A stretch of DNA of 10,641 bases from positions 1-10,641 of the forward strand of contig DPSB01000523.1 in NCBI GenBank assembly GCA_003537495.1, given 5' to 3'. This document shows, one piece after another, positions 6,523 through 10,641 of the stretch; the first letter of the stretch is position 1, and the number at the start of each line of letters is the position of its first letter. The position numbers and the translations under genes were made by a program. The notes beneath the pieces are model-generated. The model saw nothing but the letters and a program-made list of their open reading frames with translations. It made no database searches and was not told where the DNA came from. This DNA comes from Cytophagales bacterium. GTDB taxonomy: Bacteria > Bacteroidota > Bacteroidia > Cytophagales > Cyclobacteriaceae.

Positions 6523-7823
6523 TTGTCAACCAGATTAGTCTTTTTCCAGGTGCGATGCTTCTGATGGAAGTACACCATAGATCCCAGAATTAGGGCCGTT
6601 CCTGCAAACGACATAATATACCCACCTGAAATAAAGAACTCCAGCCAACTCAGGTTAGCCTGAAAGAATTTTTTGTACACCAACACCGCTATGCTGCCCA
6701 CATAACCAAACGAATCGGCAACGTACATGATAAACCCAACCGTACTTACATATTTAAAGGCTGCAATCAATCGATCAAAAAATATACTGTTGAACGGAAT
6801 GTAGCCCAGGTACAATCCAATACCCACCAGCGTCATCCACACCAGCGGGCTTATTACTGCCGATTGAAAGAGCAGGTTGGCAACGCCAATCAAAATCATT
6901 CCGCCAGCAATAATCAAGTGATTAATCATCAATGCCCGCTTATTGTTTTTGATCAGCATCAGACTGCCCATACAAATCAAAACAATTAACGATACCGGAA
7001 TTTCGGTTTGAGTATATATAGATGGGTCATTACCCATATCAAGTGCTAACCAGATTTCGGCCGAGAAGTTGTCACGAAAATCGCGGAAAGCGGTAAGCAG
7101 TACATAACACAATGTAAATAAGATGATGCCTGGTAAAAATGCTTTTGTAAAGGCTTTGCGCTCATCGCCATTCATGGGCGAGCGTTTGGTTCGTAACCGT
7201 TCGTCCTCAGCAGAGGGTGGCGGAAGTTTATCCAACAAAAACAGAAACAATAATAAGGGCAATGTAAACAGGCAACAGACCACAAACGGCATCCAGTATT
7301 CCGATGTACCCCAGTCGCGCATTACGTATGCACCAACAGACCGGCATAAACCAGAAGAGAAAATAAAACTTACCGCCAGCGAAGCACCCAGTACTTCTGT
7401 CATGCGTCTGCCCTCCAAATATCCGAAAACCATGCCCCACACCATGCCCAACGGAAATCCATTCACAAAAAGGAAAATAATATTATAAGGTGCCGGTACA
7501 ATGGCAAACAAAAGCCACGACAAAGCAGCAATGCTAACCATTAATAGAATTCCAAAACTGCGGGAGTGAGCTTTAAGCTCAGAGATGGTTTTAATACCCA
7601 CAAACTTGGCAGCTCCATAACCCAATACCTGCGAGATTACCAACCACGATTTATAGTCCAGACCAGCGTAGGTAAGTCCACTATAAGTAGCTGCCGGAAA
7701 CGCTTTGCGAAAGGCAAACACACATGTATATAAAGCAAATGCGGTGAATGATGCATATAGTGTGAACCACACCGGGTGCAGATTCTCAAGCCAAAGGGTG
7801 ACCTTATTTTTGGTAGTAGTCAA
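6519..7823 (-). CDS. DUF5690-like MFS-fold transporter, possibly organophosphate:phosphate antiporter-like
   Basis: The product is 434 aa with about 12 hydrophobic helices. A hydrophilic loop rich in Pro and charge (198-228) sits between helices 6 and 7, the usual MFS plan. I recognise it as the Bacteroidota DUF5690 family. Compared from memory with GlpT/UhpT (OPA family), helix 1 ends FRK (R39, K40) like GlpT R45-K46. Helix 2 has GYGAAKF (K73) like GlpT K80. Helix 7 has AFRDFRDNF (R247) near GlpT R269. The helix 4 end GFPLGMVWG also resembles GlpT. The GlpT His165 position appears to be Phe. The start is TTG at 7823: an in-frame TAA lies at 7845-7847 with no ATG after it, and the next Met (residue 95) lies inside helix 3. 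Its promoter fits this start. The substrate is unknown; phosphate esters are the inference. Confidence 0.85.
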   Translation of the reverse strand: MTTTKNKVTLWLENLHPVWFTLYASFTAFALYTCVFAFRKAFPAATYSGLTYAGLDYKSWLVISQVLGYGAAKFVGIKTISELKAHSRSFGILLMVSIAALSWLLFAIVPAPYNIIFLFVNGFPLGMVWGMVFGYLEGRRMTEVLGASLAVSFIFSSGLCRSVGAYVMRDWGTSEYWMPFVVCCLFTLPLLLFLFLLDKLPPPSAEDERLRTKRSPMNGDERKAFTKAFLPGIILFTLCYVLLTAFRDFRDNFSAEIWLALDMGNDPSIYTQTEIPVSLIVLICMGSLMLIKNNKRALMINHLIIAGGMILIGVANLLFQSAVISPLVWMTLVGIGLYLGYIPFNSIFFDRLIAAFKYVSTVGFIMYVADSFGYVGSIAVLVYKKFFQANLSWLEFFISGGYIMSFAGTALILGSMVYFHQKHRTWKKTNLVDN

Positions 7824-7845
7824 ATTTTTTGCAAACCTGTTTGGT

Positions 7846-7876
7846 TAAAATTAACTTCTTTATGGTGCGATGCAAA
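7846..7876 (-). promoter_or_regulatory. Bacteroidota-type promoter for the DUF5690-like transporter
   Basis: On the minus strand, TTTG (7873-7876) is followed by exactly 19 bases and then TAATTTTA (7846-7853). This matches the primary sigma consensus of the phylum (TTTG, 19-21 bases, TAnnTTTG) at every fixed position but the last. The predicted start point near 7840 leaves a leader of about 17 bases before the TTG start codon at 7823. This supports that start. Confidence 0.55.
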
Positions 7877-7886
7877 ACAAAGTAGT

Positions 7887-7896
7887 AAAGCGCTTT
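7887..7896. promoter_or_regulatory. Perfect 10-base palindrome in the divergent promoter region
   Basis: AAAGCGCTTT is a perfect palindrome lying 10 bases upstream of the -33 element of the transporter promoter and 50 bases upstream of the ATG of the divergent phosphoesterase gene. A dimeric regulator bound here could affect both genes. No regulator gene is adjacent, and a short palindrome can arise by chance, so the call is tentative. Confidence 0.3.
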
Positions 7897-7946
7897 TAAC
7901 ATTCTGGTATTGCAAGTTTGTTACCTTCACGAAAACTTCACTTGAA

Positions 7947-9029
7947 ATGAACCGATTTGTACTGGTATGTGTGTTAGCCCTGCTGCCGGGGTTGGCTCAA
8001 GCCCAAACCAAAGCTGAGCATATTATTTTAATTACGTTGGATGGGATGCGCTGGCAGGAAGTTTTTTCCGGAGCCGATTCTCTACTGATTAATAGTAAAG
8101 ACTATGTTGAAGATGTAACGGGATTGAACCAACAGTTTTGGAAACCTTCTGCTATTGTCCGCAGGCAAACTTTAATGCCTTTCTTCTGGAGTGTACTGGC
8201 GAAGGAGGGCGTTCTTTATGGAAACAGAAACCTGGGTAATTATGTGAATTGCACCAACACCATGTGGTTTTCTTATCCGGGGTATAATGAAATCCTTTCT
8301 GGATATGCAGATGATGCCCGTATTACCAGCAACGATAAATTTCCTAACCCAAACGAAACGGTGCTGGAGTTTATAAATAAGCAAGATAAGTTTAAAGGTA
8401 AAGTGGCCGCGTTTGGTTCGTGGGATGTGTTTCCTTTTATTATCAATGAATCACGGAGCGGACTTCCGGTAAATGCCGGATTTAGAACCGCCACTCAACC
8501 GAAACTATCTGACCGCGAAAAGTTTCTCAATCAACTTCAAACTGAAATTCCCAGTCCGTGGGGTAGTGTGCGGCTGGATGCATTTACACATCACTATGCA
8601 ATAGAGTATATGAAGAAATACAAACCCAAGGTAGTTTATATCGCTTATGGAGAAACAGATGATTTTGCACATAATGGAAAATACGATGCGTACCTTAAAT
8701 CAGCGCATCAAACTGATCAGTTTATAAAAGCAATCTGGGAGTGGGTACAAAGTGAACCTCAGTATCGCAACAAGACCACACTATTAATTACAACCGACCA
8801 TGGCCGTGGTACAATTCCATTAAACGAATGGCGCGATCATGGTTCAAAAGTGAAAGGTGCAGATGAAATCTGGTTTGCCGCAATAGGAGCGGGCGTAACT
8901 CCCCAAGGCGAAGTAAAAACTGCCGGTCAGCTTTATCAGAATCAGGTAGCGGCTACTGTGGCTGCTTTGCTTGGTAAAACTTTTTCGCAACAAGGTAAGG
9001 CCGGAGCACCAATTAATTTCGTTAAGTAA
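7947..9029 (+). CDS. Exported alkaline-phosphatase-superfamily hydrolase (NPP/phosphodiesterase-like)
   Basis: The product is 360 aa from the ATG at 7947. The frame extends upstream to an ATG at 7776, but that would run into the divergent gene and its promoter. Only the 7947 start gives a clean signal peptide (residues 1-19, cleavage after AQA). The mature protein begins with ITLDGMRW, where D32 is a metal ligand. FSYPGYNEILSG (108-119) matches the NPP nucleophile loop TFPNH..L.TG, making S109 the candidate nucleophile. D238 and H242 (ETDDFAH), D284-H285 (TTDHG) and H298 (RDHGSK) complete the two-metal site. All expected ligands are present, so a working metal-dependent phosphoesterase or related enzyme is likely. 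Phosphodiesterase, phosphatase, phosphonate hydrolase or sulfatase specificity cannot be separated from sequence. It is divergent from the DUF5690-like transporter, which suggests a functional pairing. Confidence 0.88.
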   Translation: MNRFVLVCVLALLPGLAQAQTKAEHIILITLDGMRWQEVFSGADSLLINSKDYVEDVTGLNQQFWKPSAIVRRQTLMPFFWSVLAKEGVLYGNRNLGNYVNCTNTMWFSYPGYNEILSGYADDARITSNDKFPNPNETVLEFINKQDKFKGKVAAFGSWDVFPFIINESRSGLPVNAGFRTATQPKLSDREKFLNQLQTEIPSPWGSVRLDAFTHHYAIEYMKKYKPKVVYIAYGETDDFAHNGKYDAYLKSAHQTDQFIKAIWEWVQSEPQYRNKTTLLITTDHGRGTIPLNEWRDHGSKVKGADEIWFAAIGAGVTPQGEVKTAGQLYQNQVAATVAALLGKTFSQQGKAGAPINFVK

Positions 9030-9060
9030 ATCGGGTTAAGCCACCCATCCCACAAGTATT

Positions 9061-9106
9061 GTATAATGTAGCCGGGGCCGATAGCTTCGCCTCAAACATA
9101 TTATAC
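9061..9106 (+). promoter_or_regulatory. Potential hairpin just before the metalloprotease start codon
   Basis: GTATAAT (9061-9067) pairs perfectly with ATTATAC (9100-9106), and one G-U and one U-A pair extend the stem to 9 bases. Inside, 9074-9081 can pair with 9087-9093 around one bulged C. The outer stem ends one base before the ATG at 9108. It may be a leader structure that limits ribosome access, or the 3' end of the upstream transcript. There is no T run, so a standard terminator is unlikely. No convincing promoter was found in 9030-9107. Confidence 0.28.
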
Positions 9107-9107
9107 T

Positions 9108-10641
9108 ATGATGAGATCGTTTACCTTTTTTATCGGATTGGTACTTTGCCTTACCTTGGCACTGCCCGCCACCGCACAAAAAACCAAGAAAAAAGATGAC
9201 AAGAAATCGGCCCCGACAGTTCCTGCAAAGGCTGATACTACCAAAGCTAAAGGCCCTACACCGCCAGGCCCAAAGCCTTACAAGCAAGTAATCACCGCAA
9301 GGGCTAAAACCCAGAAGGGTCTTTTTACCGTTCATAAAATCAATGAAGATTATTTCTTCGAAGTGCCTGACAGCATTATCGGGCGCGAGTTTATGGCCGT
9401 TACCCGAATTGCCAAAGCCCCAACTGGTGCGGGATATGGTGGGGAAGAAGAAAACCGACAAGTATTGCGTTGGGAGCGCGGCCCGAACAACAAATTGTTT
9501 TTGAGAGCCGTGTTAACCATTAACACCAGCGCAGACGAAACAAAACCTATTACCCAAGCTGTAACTAACTCAAACGTGCAGCCTATTGCTGCAGCCTTCG
9601 ATATCAAGTCCATCCGCAAAGACACTTCTTATGTAATCAGTGTTACCGATTTCTTTAAAGGCGATAACCAACTTATCTCACTTGATCCGCGCACTAAGCG
9701 CTCGTTTAGTTTAACCGCTATTCAGGCCGATCGGTCTTATGTGCAAAGCATCAAATCATTCCCCATCAATACAGAGGTTCGGATGGTTAAAACATTTACG
9801 TCTGTACTGCCTCCGCCTACAGGCTCGGCTCAAGTACGCGAATTACCAGCCGGTGCTTCAGCAGGCGTTGTTACGGTAGAGATTAACACTTCTATGATTT
9901 TGTTACCTAAAGTACCGGCACGTAAAAGATTATTCGATCCACGCGTTGGTTATTTTGCCAATGGTTATACAGTATATGGTGAAGAATCTCAGAAATCTGA
10001 AACAGAAGTATTTGCTGTGCGCTGGCCACTTGAGCCAAAAGCTGGTGATATTGAAAAAATGAAACGTGGTGAATTGGTTGAACCGAAAAAGCCAATTGTA
10101 TTTTACATTGATCCGGCTACTCCGGTAAAATGGCGTAAGCATCTGATTGCAGGGGTACAGGATTGGCAAAAAGCTTTTGAGCAAGCAGGTTTTAAAAATG
10201 CAATTCTGGCTAAAGAAGTGCCTGCTGGCGATAGCACCATCAGCACGGAAGATGCACGCTATTCCTTCATCCGGTATTTTGCTTCGGATATTCAGAATGC
10301 GTATGGACCAAACGTACATGATCCACGATCAGGTGAAATAATCGAAAGTCACATTGGCTGGTATCACAATGTAATGAGCCTGCTCAACAGTTGGTACACC
10401 ATTCAAACGGCAGCCGTTGATCCGCGCGCACGCAAACGTAAGTTCGATGACGAACTGATGGGTGATTTGATTCGCTTTGTAGCCGCACACGAAGTAGGGC
10501 ATACCTTAGGGCTTCGTCATAACTTTGGTTCAAGTTTTAGTACTCCGGTAGAAAAACTACGCGACAAAGAACATCAGGCCAAGTATGGTCACACACCTTC
10601 TATTATGGATTATGCACGTTTCAATTACGTAGCACAACCTG
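9108..10641 (+). CDS. Secreted zinc metalloprotease, DUF5118/DUF5117-type (partial, 3' end beyond window)
   Basis: The first 511 codons are visible and the rest is cut off. Tandem in-frame ATGs lie at 9108 and 9111; either gives a signal peptide with cleavage after ATA (residue 23). A Lys/Thr/Pro-rich linker spans 25-57. A DUF5118-like segment (about 58-108) is followed by a beta-rich DUF5117-like region (about 115-305), then the catalytic domain. The zinc site is HEVGHTLGLRH (461-471), a full HExxHxxGxxH, with E462 as the general base and H461, H465 and H471 as ligands. The metzincin Met-turn is SIMDY (498-502). HDPRSGEI with SHIGWYHN (404-421) is also characteristic of the family. Full-length members usually run to about 800 residues or more. 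It is likely periplasmic or exported; substrates are unknown. It follows the phosphoesterase on the same strand after 78 bases, so cotranscription is possible but not shown. Confidence 0.92.
   Translation, partial: MMRSFTFFIGLVLCLTLALPATAQKTKKKDDKKSAPTVPAKADTTKAKGPTPPGPKPYKQVITARAKTQKGLFTVHKINEDYFFEVPDSIIGREFMAVTRIAKAPTGAGYGGEEENRQVLRWERGPNNKLFLRAVLTINTSADETKPITQAVTNSNVQPIAAAFDIKSIRKDTSYVISVTDFFKGDNQLISLDPRTKRSFSLTAIQADRSYVQSIKSFPINTEVRMVKTFTSVLPPPTGSAQVRELPAGASAGVVTVEINTSMILLPKVPARKRLFDPRVGYFANGYTVYGEESQKSETEVFAVRWPLEPKAGDIEKMKRGELVEPKKPIVFYIDPATPVKWRKHLIAGVQDWQKAFEQAGFKNAILAKEVPAGDSTISTEDARYSFIRYFASDIQNAYGPNVHDPRSGEIIESHIGWYHNVMSLLNSWYTIQTAAVDPRARKRKFDDELMGDLIRFVAAHEVGHTLGLRHNFGSSFSTPVEKLRDKEHQAKYGHTPSIMDYARFNYVAQP

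Noticed and set aside
7776..7946. N-terminal extension of the phosphoesterase to an ATG at 7776
   Set aside because: It would overlap the divergent transporter gene and its promoter, and it places 57 unremarkable residues before a perfect signal peptide that starts at 7947.
9064..9069. TATAAT-like -10 box upstream of the metalloprotease
   Set aside because: No TTGACA-like element lies about 17 bases upstream, and the phylum uses a different promoter consensus. The motif is also part of the hairpin stem.
9036..9625. Minus-strand open frames of 141 and 91 codons
   Set aside because: They lie antisense to the metalloprotease, whose frame has a signal peptide and family motifs. They show no motif, signal peptide or composition of a real protein.
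9930..10319. Minus-strand open frame of 129 codons
   Set aside because: It is the antisense shadow of the metalloprotease coding sequence, rich in Phe, Ile and Cys without any recognisable pattern.

Overview
The window looks like chromosomal DNA from a Bacteroidota bacterium, most likely of the Cytophagales type. The reasons are an AT-leaning composition, almost no Shine-Dalgarno sites, one promoter of the TTTG-N19-TAnnTTT type, and a gene set typical of that phylum: a DUF5690-like membrane protein, a DUF5117/DUF5118-type secreted metalloprotease, a TerB-ABCG fusion exporter, and a small helical lipoprotein. The taxonomic call rests on protein family recognition, not on a marker gene. There is no rRNA, tRNA, CRISPR array, insertion sequence or phage gene, and every gap between genes is under 130 bases.

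Layout. Bases 1-4993 hold three minus-strand genes read in the order ABC exporter (1937-4993), ElyC/YdcF-like membrane protein (1164-1931) and SGNH hydrolase (1-1118, cut by the window edge). Their gaps are 5 and 45 bases, so they form a probable cell-envelope operon. A rho-independent terminator (5046-5080) separates them from the minus-strand lipoprotein gene (5103-5987). A divergent 124-base gap containing an imperfect hairpin leads to a plus-strand single-domain response regulator (6112-6522). That gene runs tail to tail, with overlapping stop codons, into a minus-strand 12-helix transporter (6519-7823). A 123-base divergent control region follows, with a good promoter for the transporter and a perfect 10-base palindrome. 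Then come a plus-strand exported alkaline-phosphatase-superfamily enzyme (7947-9029) and the first 511 codons of a secreted zinc metalloprotease (9108 to the edge).

How the genes may work together. The strongest functional idea is at 6519-9029. The DUF5690-like transporter has Arg/Lys positions resembling the phosphate-binding residues of GlpT-type organophosphate antiporters. It is divergent from a secreted phosphodiesterase/phosphatase-fold enzyme, which suggests a phosphoester scavenging pair. The left operon combines an exporter with cytoplasmic sensor-like domains, a protein of the family linked to undecaprenyl-phosphate and peptidoglycan assembly, and an extracytoplasmic esterase with an inserted beta domain. 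This suggests export and tailoring of an envelope glycan or lipid. Both proposals are inference from family and context.
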